From: Metridium senile
Lineage: Eukaryota; Cnidaria; Anthozoa; Actiniaria; Metridiidae
Assembly (NCBI GenBank): GCA_949775045.1
Contig: OX459104.1
Span: 62,001-126,000 of the forward strand
Direction: 5' to 3'
Length of the DNA: 64,000 bases
Shown: positions 48,455-62,483 of the stretch, in pieces
Layout: every line of letters starts with the position of its first letter
Numbering within the stretch: the stretch's first letter is position 1
Position numbers and translations under genes: made by a program
Notes under the pieces: model-generated
Told to the model about the DNA's origin: nothing
What the model saw: the letters and a program-made list of their open reading frames with translations, nothing else
Databases searched by the model: none

Positions 48455-51400
48455 CAGTAGGTACTGTGATTGTAAATTGATGATTTTTTGTAACCCAGTA
48501 GTTACTGTGATTGTAAATTGATGTTGTTTTGTAAACCAGTAGTTACTGTGATTGTAAACGGACGAGTTTGGTAACCCAGTAGTTACTGTGATTGTAAACG
48601 GATGATTTTTGTAACCCAGTAGTTACTGTGATTGTATACGGACGAGTTTTGTAACCCAGTAGGTACTGTGATTGTAAATTGATGATTTTTTGTAACCCAG
48701 TAGTTACTGTGATTGTAAATGAATGATTTTTGTAACCCAGTAGTTACTGTGATTATAAACGGACGAGTTTGGTAACCCAGTAGTTACTGTGATTGTAAAT
48801 GAATGATTTTTGTAACCCAGTAGTTACTGTGATTGTAAATTGATGATTTTTTGTAAAACAGTAGTTACTGTGATTGTAAACGTATGATTTTTGTAACCCA
48901 GTAGTTACTGTGATTGTATACGGACGAGTTTTGTAACCCAGTAGGTACTGTGATTGTAAATTGATGATTTTTTGTAACCCAGTAGTTACTGTGATTGTAA
49001 ATGAATGATTTTTGTAACCCAGTAGTTACTGTGATTATAAACGGACGAGTTTGGTAACCCAGTAGTTACTGTGATTGTAAATGAATGATTTTTGTAACCC
49101 AGTAGTTACTGTGATTGTAAATTGATGATTTTTTGTAAAACAGTAGTTACTGTGATTGTAAACGTATGATTTTTGTAACCCAGTAGTTACTGTGATTGTA
49201 AACGTATGATTTTTTGTAACCCAGTAGTTACTGTGATTGTAAACGGATGATTTTTGTAACCCAGTAGTTACTGTGATTGTAAACGGATGATTTTTGTAAC
49301 CCAGTAGTTACTGTGATTGTAAATTGATGATTTTTGTAACCCAGTTGTTACTGTGATTGTAAATTGATGATTTTTTTGTAACCCAGTAGTTACTGTGATT
49401 GTAAATTGATGATTTTTTGTAACCCAGTAGTTACTGTTATTGTAAACGGATGATTTTTGTAACCCAGTAGTTACTGTGATTGTATACGGACGAGTTTTGT
49501 AACCCAGTAGGTACTGTGATTGTAAATGAATGATTTTTGTAACCCAGTAGTTACTGTGATTGTAAACGGATGATTTTTTGTAAAACAGTAGTTACTGTGA
49601 TTGTAAACGTATGATTTTTGTAACCCAGTAGTTACTGTGATTGTAAATTGATGATTTTTTTTAACCCAGTAGTTACTGTGATTGTAAACGGATGATTTTT
49701 GTAACCCAGTAGTTACTGTGATTGTAAACGGATAATTTTTGTAACCCAGTATTTACTGTGATTGTAAATTGATGATTTTTGTAACCCAGTTGTTACTGTG
49801 ATTGTAAATTGATGATTTTTTGTAACCCAGTAGTTACTGTGATTGTAAATTGATGATTTTTTGTAACCCAGTAGTTACTGTTATTGTAAACGGATGATTT
49901 TTGTAACCCAGTAGTTACTGTGATTGTATACGGACGTGTTTTGTAACCCAGTAGGTACTGTGATTGTAAATGAATAATTTTTGTAACCCAGTAGTTACTG
50001 TGATTGTAAACGGATGATTTTTGTAACCCAGTTGTTACTGTGATTGTAAATTGATGATTTTTTATAACCCAGTAGTTACTGTGATTGTAAACGGATGATT
50101 TTTGTAACTCAGTAGTTACTGTGATTGTATACGGAAGAGTTTTGTAACCCAGTAGGTACTGTGATTGTAAATGAATGATTTTTGTAACCCAGTAGTTACT
50201 GTGATTGTATACGGATGATTTTTGTAACCCAGTAGGTACTGTGATTGTAAATTGATGATTTTTTGTAACCCAGTAGTTACTGTGATTGTAAATTGATGTT
50301 GTTTTGTAAACCAGTAGTTACTGTGATTGTAAACGGACGAGTTTGGTAACCCAGTAGTTACTGTGATTGTAAATGAATGATTTTTGTAACCCAGTAGTTA
50401 CTGTGATTGTAAATTGATGATTTTTTGTAAAACAGTAGTTACTGTGATTGTAAACGTATGATTTTTGTAACCCAGTAGTTACTGTGATTGTAAATTGATG
50501 ATTTTTTGTAACCCAGTAGTTACTGTGATTGTAAATTGATGATTTTTTGTAACCCAGTAGTTACTGTGATTGTAAATTGATGATTTTTTGTAACCCAGTA
50601 GTTACTGTGATTGTAAACGGATGATTTTTGTAACTCAGTAGTTACTGTGATTGTATACGGACGAGTTTTGTAACCCAGTAGGTACTGTGATTGTAAATGA
50701 ATGATTTTTGTAACGCAGTAGTTACTGTGATTGTAAATTGATGATTTTTTGTAAAACAGTAGTTACTGTTATTGTAAACGGATGATTTTTGTAACCCAGT
50801 AGTTACTGTGATTGTATACGGACGAGTTTTGTAACCCAGTAGGTACTGTGATTGTAAATCAATAATTTTTGTAACCCAGTAGTTACTGTGATTGTAAACG
50901 GATGATTTTTGTAACCCAGTTGTTACTGTGATTGTAAATTGATGATTTTTTATAACCCAGTAGTTACTGTGATTGTAAATTGATGATTTTTTGTAACCCA
51001 GTAGTTACTGTGATTGTAAATTGATGATTTTTTGTAACCCAGTAGTTACTGTGATTGTAAACGGATGATTTTTGTAACTCAGTAGTTACTGTGATTGTAT
51101 ACGGACGAGTTTTGTAACCCAGTAGGTACTGTGATTGTAAATGAATGATTTTTGTAACGCAGTAGTTACTGTGATTGTAAATTGATGATTTTTTGTAAAA
51201 CAGTAGTTACTGTTATTGTAAACGGATGATTTTTGTAACCCAGCAGTTACTGTGATTGTATACGGATGATTTTTGTAACCCAGTTGTTACTGTGATTGTA
51301 AATTGATGATTTTTTGTAACCCAGTAGTTACTGTGATTGTAAATTGATGTTGTTTTGTAAACCAGTAGTTACTGTGATTGTAAACGGACGAGTTTGGTAA

Positions 51401-54106
51401 CCCAGTAGTTACTGTGATTGTAAACGGATGATTTTTGTAACCCAGTAGTTACTGTGATTGTATACGGACGAGTTTTGTAACCCAGTAGGTACTGTGATTG
51501 TAAATTGATGATTTTTTGTAACCCAGTAGTTACTGTGATTGTAAATGAATGATTTTTGTAACCCAGTAGTTACTGTGATTATAAACGGACGAGTTTTGTA
51601 ACCCAGTAGGTACTGTGATTGTAAATGAATGATTTTTGTAACCCAGTAGTTACTGTGATTGTAAATTGATGATTTTTTGTAAAACAGTAGTTACTGTGAT
51701 TGTAAACGTATGATTTTTGTAACCCAGTAGTTACTGTGATTGTATACGGACGAGTTTTGTAACCCAGTAGGTACTGTGATTGTAAATTGATGATTTTTTG
51801 TAACCCAGTAGTTACTGTGATTGTAAATGAATGATTTTTGTAACCCAGTAGTTACTGTGATTATAAACGGACGAGTTTGGTAACCCAGTAGTTACTGTGA
51901 TTGTAAATGAATGATTTTTGTAACCCAGTAGTTACTGTGATTGTAAATTGATGATTTTTTGTAAAACAGTAGTTACTGTGATTGTAAACGTATGATTTTT
52001 GTAACCCAGTAGTTACTGTGATTGTAAACGTATGATTTTTTGTAACCCAGTAGTTACTGTGATTGTAAACGGATGATTTTTGTAACCCAGTAGTTACTGT
52101 GATTGTAAACGGATGATTTTTGTAACCCAGTAGTTACTGTGATTGTAAATTGATGATTTTTGTAACCCAGTTGTTACTGTGATTGTAAATTGATGATTTT
52201 TTTGTAACCCAGTAGTTACTGTGATTGTAAATTGATGATTTTTTGTAACCCAGTAGTTACTGTTATTGTAAACGGATGATTTTTGTAACCCAGTAGTTAC
52301 TGTGATTGTATACGGACGAGTTTTGTAACCCAGTAGGTACTGTGATTGTAAATGAATGATTTTTGTAACCCAGTAGTTACTGTGATTGTAAACGGATGAT
52401 TTTTTGTAAAACAGTAGTTACTGTGATTGTAAACGTATGATTTTTGTAACCCAGTAGTTACTGTGATTGTAAATTGATGATTTTTTTTAACCCAGTAGTT
52501 ACTGTGATTGTAAACGGATGATTTTTGTAACCCAGTAGTTACTGTGATTGTAAACGGATAATTTTTGTAACCCAGTATTTACTGTGATTGTAAATTGATG
52601 ATTTTTGTAACCCAGTTGTTACTGTGATTGTAAATTGATGATTTTTTGTAACCCAGTAGTTACTGTGATTGTAAATTGATGATTTTTTGTAACCCAGTAG
52701 TTACTGTTATTGTAAACGGATGATTTTTGTAACCCAGTAGTTACTGTGATTGTATACGGACGTGTTTTGTAACCCAGTAGGTACTGTGATTGTAAATGAA
52801 TAATTTTTGTAACCCAGTAGTTACTGTGATTGTAAACGGATGATTTTTGTAACCCAGTTGTTACTGTGATTGTAAATTGATGATTTTTTATAACCCAGTA
52901 GTTACTGTGATTGTAAACGGATGATTTTTGTAACTCAGTAGTTACTGTGATTGTATACGGAAGAGTTTTGTAACCCAGTAGGTACTGTGATTGTAAATGA
53001 ATGATTTTTGTAACCCAGTAGTTACTGTGATTGTATACGGATGATTTTTGTAACCCAGTAGGTACTGTGATTGTAAATTGATGATTTTTTGTAACCCAGT
53101 AGTTACTGTGATTGTAAATTGATGTTGTTTTGTAAACCAGTAGTTACTGTGATTGTAAACGGACGAGTTTGGTAACCCAGTAGTTACTGTGATTGTAAAT
53201 GAATGATTTTTGTAACCCAGTAGTTACTGTGATTGTAAATTGATGATTTTTTGTAAAACAGTAGTTACTGTGATTGTAAACGTATGATTTTTGTAACCCA
53301 GTAGTTACTGTGATTGTAAATTGATGATTTTTTGTAACCCAGTAGTTACTGTGATTGTAAATTGATGATTTTTTGTAACCCAGTAGTTACTGTGATTGTA
53401 AATTGATGATTTTTTGTAACCCAGTAGTTACTGTGATTGTAAACGGATGATTTTTGTAACTCAGTAGTTACTGTGATTGTATACGGACGAGTTTTGTAAC
53501 CCAGTAGGTACTGTGATTGTAAATGAATGATTTTTGTAACGCAGTAGTTACTGTGATTGTAAATTGATGATTTTTTGTAAAACAGTAGTTACTGTTATTG
53601 TAAACGGATGATTTTTGTAACCCAGTAGTTACTGTGATTGTATACGGACGAGTTTTGTAACCCAGTAGGTACTGTGATTGTAAATCAATAATTTTTGTAA
53701 CCCAGTAGTTACTGTGATTGTAAACGGATGATTTTTGTAACCCAGTTGTTACTGTGATTGTAAATTGATGATTTTTTATAACCCAGTAGTTACTGTGATT
53801 GTAAATTGATGATTTTTTGTAACCCAGTAGTTACTGTGATTGTAAATTGATGATTTTTTGTAACCCAGTAGTTACTGTGATTGTAAACGGATGATTTTTG
53901 TAACTCAGTAGTTACTGTGATTGTATACGGACGAGTTTTGTAACCCAGTAGGTACTGTGATTGTAAATGAATGATTTTTGTAACGCAGTAGTTACTGTGA
54001 TTGTAAATTGATGATTTTTTGTAAAACAGTAGTTACTGTTATTGTAAACGGATGATTTTTGTAACCCAGCAGTTACTGTGATTGTATACGGACGAGTTTT
54101 GTAACC
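48455..54106 (+). repeat. Tandem duplication, period 2826 bp (about 70 monomers)
   Basis: Rare variants recur at exactly 2826 bp: TGATGTTG (48519, 51345), CGGACG after the ACGTATGA linker (48921, 51747), CAGTATTTACTG (49747, 52573), CGGACGTGTT (49931, 52757) and CAGCAGTTACTG (51241, 54067). Units are about 48455-51280 and 51281-54106. Another CAGTATTTACTG at 56168 indicates a rearranged further copy. Confidence 0.85.
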
Positions 54107-56427
54107 CAGTAGGTACTGTGATTGTAAATCAATAATTTTTGTAACCCAGTAGTTACTGTGATTGTAAACGGATGATTTTTGTAACCCAGTTGTTACTGTG
54201 ATTGTAAATTGATGATTTTTTATAACCCAGTAGTTACTGTGATTGTAAATTGATGATTTTTTGTAACCCAGTAGTTACTGTGATTGTAAATTGATGATTT
54301 TTTGTAACCCAGTAGTTACTGTGATTGTAAACGGATGATTTTTGTAACTCAGTAGTTACTGTGATTGTATACGGACGAGTTTTGTAACCCAGTAGGTACT
54401 GTGATTGTAAATGAATGATTTTTGTAACCCAGTAGTTACTGTGATTGTAAATTGATGATTTTTTGTAAAACAGTAGTTACTGTGATTGTAAACGGATGAT
54501 TTTTGTAACCCAGTTGTTACTGTGATTGTAAATTGATGATTTTTTGTAACCCAGTAGTTACTGTGATTGTAAACGGATGATTTTTGTAACTCAGTAGTTA
54601 CTGTGATTGTATACGGACGAGTTTTGTAACCCAGTAGGTACTGTGATTGTAAATGAATGATTTTTGTAACCCAGTAGTTACTGTGATTGTAAATTGATGA
54701 TTTTTTGTAAAACAGTAGTTACTGTGATTGTAAACGGATGATTTTTGTAACCCACTAGTTACTGTGATTGTATACGGATGATTTTTGTAACCCAGTAGGT
54801 ACTGTGATTGTAAATTGATGATTTTTTGTAACCCAGTAGGTACTGTGATTGTAAATTGATGATTTTTTGTAACCCAGTAGTTACTGTGATTGTAAATTGA
54901 TGTTGTTTTGTAACCCAGTAGTTACTGTGATTGTAAATTGATGATTTTTTGTAACCCAGTAGTTACTGTGATTGTAAACGGATGATTTTTGTAACTCAGT
55001 AGTTACTGTGATTGTATACGGACGAGTTTTGTAACCCAGTAGGTACTGTGATTGTAAATGAATGATTTTTGTAACGCAGTAGTTACTGTGATTGTAAATT
55101 GATGATTTTTTGTAAAACAGTAGTTACTGTTATTGTAAACGGATGATTTTTGTAACCCAGTAGTTACTGTGATTGTATACGGACGAGTTTTGTAACCCAG
55201 TAGGTACTGTGATTGTAAATCAATAATTTTTGTAACCCAGTAGTTACTGTGATTGTAAACGGATGATTTTTGTAACCCAGTTGTTACTGTGATTGTAAAT
55301 TGATGATTTTTTATAACCCAGTAGTTACTGTGATTGTAAATTGATGATTTTTTGTAACCCAGTAGTTACTGTGATTGTAAATTGATGATTTTTTGTAACC
55401 CAGTAGTTACTGTGATTGTAAATGAATGATTTTTGTAACCCAGTAGTTACTGTGATTATAAACGGACGAGTTTGGTAACCCAGTAGTTACTGTGATTGTA
55501 AATGAATGATTTTTGTAACCCAGTAGTTACTGTGATTGTAAATTGATGATTTTTTGTAAAACAGTAGTTACTGTGATTGTAAACGTATGATTTTTGTAAC
55601 CCAGTAGTTACTGTGATTGTAAACGTATGATTTTTTGTAACCCAGTAGTTACTGTGATTGTAAACGGATGATTTTTGTAACCCAGTAGTTACTGTGATTG
55701 TAAACGGATGATTTTTGTAACCCAGTAGTTACTGTGATTGTAAATTGATGATTTTTGTAACCCAGTTGTTACTGTGATTGTAAATTGATGATTTTTTTGT
55801 AACCCAGTAGTTACTGTGATTGTAAATTGATGATTTTTTGTAACCCAGTAGTTACTGTTATTGTAAACGGATGATTTTTGTAACCCAGTAGTTACTGTGA
55901 TTGTATACGGACGAGTTTTGTAACCCAGTAGGTACTGTGATTGTAAATGAATGATTTTTGTAACCCAGTAGTTACTGTGATTGTAAACGGATGATTTTTT
56001 GTAAAACAGTAGTTACTGTGATTGTAAACGTATGATTTTTGTAACCCAGTAGTTACTGTGATTGTAAATTGATGATTTTTTTTAACCCAGTAGTTACTGT
56101 GATTGTAAACGGATGATTTTTGTAACCCAGTAGTTACTGTGATTGTAAACGGATAATTTTTGTAACCCAGTATTTACTGTGATTGTAAATTGATGATTTT
56201 TGTAACCCAGTTGTTACTGTGATTGTAAATTGATGATTTTTTGTAACCCAGTAGTTACTGTGATTGTAAATTGATGATTTTTTGTAACCCAGTAGTTACT
56301 GTTATTGTAAACGGATGATTTTTGTAACCCAGTAGTTACTGTGATTGTATACGGACGAGTTTTGTAACCCAGTAGGTACTGTGATTGTAAATGAATAATT
56401 TTTGTAACCCAGTAGTTACTGTGATTG

Positions 56428-59400
56428 TAAACGGATGATTTTTGTAACCCAGTTGTTACTGTGATTGTAAATTGATGATTTTTTATAACCCAGTAGTTAC
56501 TGTGATTGTAAACGGATGATTTTTGTAACTCAGTAGTTACTGTGATTGTATACGGAAGAGTTTTGTAACCCAGTAGGTACTGTGATTGTAAATGAATGAT
56601 TTTTGTAACCCAGTAGTTACTGTGATTGTATACGGATGATTTTTGTAACCCAGTAGGTACTGTGATTGTAAATTGATGATTTTTTGTAACCCAGTAGTTA
56701 CTGTGATTGTAAATTGATGTTGTTTTGTAAACCAGTAGTTACTGTGATTGTAAACGGACGAGTTTGGTAACCCAGTAGTTACTGTGATTGTAAATGAATG
56801 ATTTTTGTAACCCAGTAGTTACTGTGATTGTAAATTGATGATTTTTTGTAAAACAGTAGTTACTGTGATTGTAAACGTATGATTTTTGTAACCCAGTAGT
56901 TACTGTGATTGTAAATTGATGATTTTTTGTAACCCAGTAGTTACTGTGATTGTAAATTGATGATTTTTTGTAACCCAGTAGTTACTGTGATTGTAAACGG
57001 ATTATTTTTGTAACTCAGTAGTTACTGTGATTGTATACGGACGAGTTTTGTAACCCAGTAGGTACTGTGATTGTAAATGAATGATTTTTGTAACCCAGTA
57101 GTTACTGTGATTGTAAACGGATAATTTTTGTAACCCAGTAGTTACTGTGATTGTAAATTGATGATTTTCGTAACCCAGTTGTTACTGTGATTGTAAATTG
57201 ATTTTTTTTTGTAACCCAGTAGTTACTGTGATTGTAAATTGATGATTTTTTGTAACCCAGTAGTTACTGTTATTGTAAACGGATGATTTTTGTAACCCAG
57301 TAGTTACTGTGATTGTATACGGACGAGTTTTGTAACCCAGTAGGTACTGTGATTGTAAATGAATAATTTTTGTAACCCAGTAGTTACTGTGATTGTAAAC
57401 GGATGATTTTTGTAACCCAGTTGTTACTGTGATTGTAAATTGATGATTTTTTATAACCCAGTAGTTACTGTGATTGTAAACGGATGATTTTTGTAACTCA
57501 GTAGTTACTGTGATTGTATACGGAAGAGTTTTGTAACCCAGTAGGTACTGTGATTGTAAATGAATGATTTTTGTAACCCAGTAGTTACTGTGATTGTATA
57601 CGGATGATTTTTGTAGCCCAGTAGGTACTGTGATTGTAAATTGATGATTTTTTGTAACCCAGTAGTTACTGTGATTGTAAATTGATGTTGTTTTGTAAAC
57701 CAGTAGTTACTGTGATTGTAAACGGACGAGTTTGGTAACCCAGTAGTTACTGTGATTGTAAATGAATGATTTTTGTAACCCAGTTTTTACTATGATTGTA
57801 AATTGATGATTTTTTGTAACCCAGTAGTTACTGTGATTGTAAACGGATGATTTTTGTAACCCAGTTGTTACTATGATTGTAAATTGATGATTTTTTGTAA
57901 CCCAGTAGTTACTGTGATTGTAAATGAATGATTTTTGTAACCCAGTAGTTACTGTGATTGTAAATTGATGATTTTTTGTAAAACAGTAGTTACTGTGATT
58001 GTAAACGTATGATTTTTGTAACCCAGTAGTTACTGTGATTGTAAACGTATGATTTTTTGTAACCCAGTAGTTACTGTGATTGTAAACGGATGATTTTTGT
58101 AACCCAGTAGTTACTGTGATTGTAAACGGATGATTTTTGTAACCCAGTAGTTACTGTGATTGTAAATTGATGATTTTTGTAACCCAGTTGTTACTGTGAT
58201 TGTAAATTGATGATTTTTTTGTAACCCAGTAGTTACTGTGATTGTAAATTGATGATTTTTTGTAACCCAGTAGTTACTGTTATTGTAAACGGATGATTTT
58301 TGTAACCCAGTAGTTACTGTGATTGTATACGGACGAGTTTTGTAACCCAGTAGGTACTGTGATTGTAAATGAATGATTTTTGTAACCCAGTAGTTACTGT
58401 GATTGTAAACGGATGATTTTTGTAACCCAGTTGTTACTGTGATTGTAAATTGATGATTTTTTATAACCCAGTAGTTACTGTGATTGTAAATTGATGATTT
58501 TTTGTAACCCAGTAGTTACTGTGATTGTAAATTGATGATTTTTTGTAACCCAGTAGTTACTGTGATTGTAAACGGATGATTTTTGTAACTCAGTAGTTAC
58601 TGTGATTGTATACGGACGAGTTTTGTAACCCAGTAGGTACTGTGATTGTAAATGAATGATTTTTGTAACCCAGTAGTTACTGTGATTGTAAATTGATGAT
58701 TTTTTGTAAAACAGTAGTTACTGTGATTGTAAACGGATGATTTTTGTAACCCAGTTGTTACTGTGATTGTAAATTGATGATTTTTTGTAACCCAGTAGTT
58801 ACTGTGATTGTAAACGGATGATTTTTGTAACTCAGTAGTTACTGTGATTGTATACGGACGAGTTTTGTAACCCAGTAGGTACTGTGATTGTAAATGAATG
58901 ATTTTTGTAACCCAGTAGTTACTGTGATTGTAAATTGATGATTTTTTGTAAAACAGTAGTTACTGTGATTGTAAACGGATGATTTTTGTAACCCACTAGT
59001 TACTGTGATTGTATACGGATGATTTTTGTAACCCAGTAGGTACTGTGATTGTAAATTGATGATTTTTTGTAACCCAGTAGGTACTGTGATTGTAAATTGA
59101 TGATTTTTTGTAACCCAGTAGTTACTGTGATTGTAAATTGATGTTGTTTTGTAAACCAGTAGTTACTGTGATTGTAAACGGACGAGTTTGGTAACCCAGT
59201 AGTTACTGTGATTGTAAACGGATGATTTTTGTAACCCAGTAGTTACTGTGATTGTATACGGACGAGTTTTGTAACCCAGTAGGTACTGTGATTGTAAATT
59301 GATGATTTTTTGTAACCCAGTAGTTACTGTGATTGTAAATGAATGATTTTTGTAACCCAGTAGTTACTGTGATTATAAACGGACGAGTTTGGTAACCCAG

Positions 59401-62400
59401 TAGTTACTGTGATTGTAAATGAATGATTTTTGTAACCCAGTAGTTACTGTGATTGTAAACGGATGATTTTTGTAACCCAGTTGTTACTGTGATTGTAAAT
59501 TGATGATTTTTTATAACCCAGTAGTTACTGTGATTGTAAACGGATGATTTTTGTAACTCAGTAGTTACTGTGATTGTATACGGAAGAGTTTTGTAACCCA
59601 GTAGGTACTGTGATTGTAAATGAATGATTTTTGTAACCCAGTAGTTACTGTGATTGTATACGGATGATTTTTGTAACCCAGTAGGTACTGTGATTGTAAA
59701 TTGATGATTTTTTGTAACCCAGTAGTTACTGTGATTGTAAATTGATGTTGTTTTGTAAACCAGTAGTTACTGTGATTGTAAACGGACGAGTTTGGTAACC
59801 CAGTAGTTACTGTGATTGTAAATGAATGATTTTTGTAACCCAGTAGTTACTGTGATTGTAAATTGATGATTTTTTGTAAAACAGTAGTTACTGTGATTGT
59901 AAACGTATGATTTTTGTAACCCAGTAGTTACTGTGATTGTAAATTGATGATTTTTTGTAACCCAGTAGTTACTGTGATTGTAAATTGATGATTTTTTGTA
60001 ACCCAGTAGTTACTGTGATTGTAAACGGATTATTTTTGTAACTCAGTAGTTACTGTGATTGTATACGGACGAGTTTTGTAACCCAGTAGGTACTGTGATT
60101 GTAAATGAATGATTTTTGTAACCCAGTAGTTACTGTGATTGTAAACGGATAATTTTTGTAACCCAGTAGTTACTGTGATTGTAAATTGATGATTTTCGTA
60201 ACCCAGTTGTTACTGTGATTGTAAATTGATTTTTTTTTGTAACCCAGTAGTTACTGTGATTGTAAATTGATGATTTTTTGTAACCCAGTAGTTACTGTTA
60301 TTGTAAACGGATGATTTTTGTAACCCAGTAGTTACTGTGATTGTATACGGACGAGTTTTGTAACCCAGTAGGTACTGTGATTGTAAATGAATAATTTTTG
60401 TAACCCAGTAGTTACTGTGATTGTAAACGGATGATTTTTGTAACCCAGTTGTTACTGTGATTGTAAATTGATGATTTTTTATAACCCAGTAGTTACTGTG
60501 ATTGTAAACGGATGATTTTTGTAACTCAGTAGTTACTGTGATTGTATACGGAAGAGTTTTGTAACCCAGTAGGTACTGTGATTGTAAATGAATGATTTTT
60601 GTAACCCAGTAGTTACTGTGATTGTATACGGATGATTTTTGTAGCCCAGTAGGTACTGTGATTGTAAATTGATGATTTTTTGTAACCCAGTAGTTACTGT
60701 GATTGTAAATTGATGTTGTTTTGTAAACCAGTAGTTACTGTGATTGTAAACGGACGAGTTTGGTAACCCAGTAGTTACTGTGATTGTAAATGAATGATTT
60801 TTGTAACCCAGTTTTTACTATGATTGTAAATTGATGATTTTTTGTAACCCAGTAGTTACTGTGATTGTAAACGGATGATTTTTGTAACCCAGTTGTTACT
60901 ATGATTGTAAATTGATGATTTTTTGTAACCCAGTAGTTACTGTGATTGTAAATGAATGATTTTTGTAACCCAGTAGTTACTGTGATTGTAAATTGATGAT
61001 TTTTTGTAAAACAGTAGTTACTGTGATTGTAAACGTATGATTTTTGTAACCCAGTAGTTACTGTGATTGTAAACGTATGATTTTTTGTAACCCAGTAGTT
61101 ACTGTGATTGTAAACGGATGATTTTTGTAACCCAGTAGTTACTGTGATTGTAAACGGATGATTTTTGTAACCCAGTAGTTACTGTGATTGTAAATTGATG
61201 ATTTTTGTAACCCAGTTGTTACTGTGATTGTAAATTGATGATTTTTTTGTAACCCAGTAGTTACTGTGATTGTAAATTGATGATTTTTTGTAACCCAGTA
61301 GTTACTGTTATTGTAAACGGATGATTTTTGTAACCCAGTAGTTACTGTGATTGTATACGGACGAGTTTTGTAACCCAGTAGGTACTGTGATTGTAAATGA
61401 ATGATTTTTGTAACCCAGTAGTTACTGTGATTGTAAACGGATGATTTTTGTAACCCAGTTGTTACTGTGATTGTAAATTGATGATTTTTTATAACCCAGT
61501 AGTTACTGTGATTGTAAATTGATGATTTTTTGTAACCCAGTAGTTACTGTGATTGTAAATTGATGATTTTTTGTAACCCAGTAGTTACTGTGATTGTAAA
61601 CGGATGATTTTTGTAACTCAGTAGTTACTGTGATTGTATACGGACGAGTTTTGTAACCCAGTAGGTACTGTGATTGTAAATGAATGATTTTTGTAACCCA
61701 GTAGTTACTGTGATTGTAAATTGATGATTTTTTGTAAAACAGTAGTTACTGTGATTGTAAACGGATGATTTTTGTAACCCAGTTGTTACTGTGATTGTAA
61801 ATTGATGATTTTTTGTAACCCAGTAGTTACTGTGATTGTAAACGGATGATTTTTGTAACTCAGTAGTTACTGTGATTGTATACGGACGAGTTTTGTAACC
61901 CAGTAGGTACTGTGATTGTAAATGAATGATTTTTGTAACCCAGTAGTTACTGTGATTGTAAATTGATGATTTTTTGTAAAACAGTAGTTACTGTGATTGT
62001 AAACGGATGATTTTTGTAACCCACTAGTTACTGTGATTGTATACGGATGATTTTTGTAACCCAGTAGGTACTGTGATTGTAAATTGATGATTTTTTGTAA
62101 CCCAGTAGGTACTGTGATTGTAAATTGATGATTTTTTGTAACCCAGTAGTTACTGTGATTGTAAATTGATGTTGTTTTGTAAACCAGTAGTTACTGTGAT
62201 TGTAAACGGACGAGTTTGGTAACCCAGTAGTTACTGTGATTGTAAACGGATGATTTTTGTAACCCAGTAGTTACTGTGATTGTATACGGACGAGTTTTGT
62301 AACCCAGTAGGTACTGTGATTGTAAATTGATGATTTTTTGTAACCCAGTAGTTACTGTGATTGTAAATGAATGATTTTTGTAACCCAGTAGTTACTGTGA

Positions 62401-62483
62401 TTATAAACGGACGAGTTTGGTAACCCAGTAGTTACTGTGATTGTAAATGAATGATTTTTGTAACCCAGTAGTTACTGTGATTG
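56428..62483 (+). repeat. Tandem duplication, period 3028 bp (about 75 monomers)
   Basis: GGATTATTT (56999, 60027), GATTTTCG (57163, 60191), GTAGCCCAGTAGG (57613, 60641), CAGTTTTTACTATG (57781, 60809) and CCCACTAG (58992, 62020) are all 3028 bp apart. This defines units of about 56428-59455 and 59456-62483. No difference was noticed at the positions compared, so the duplication is probably recent. The order breaks near 62484. Confidence 0.85.
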
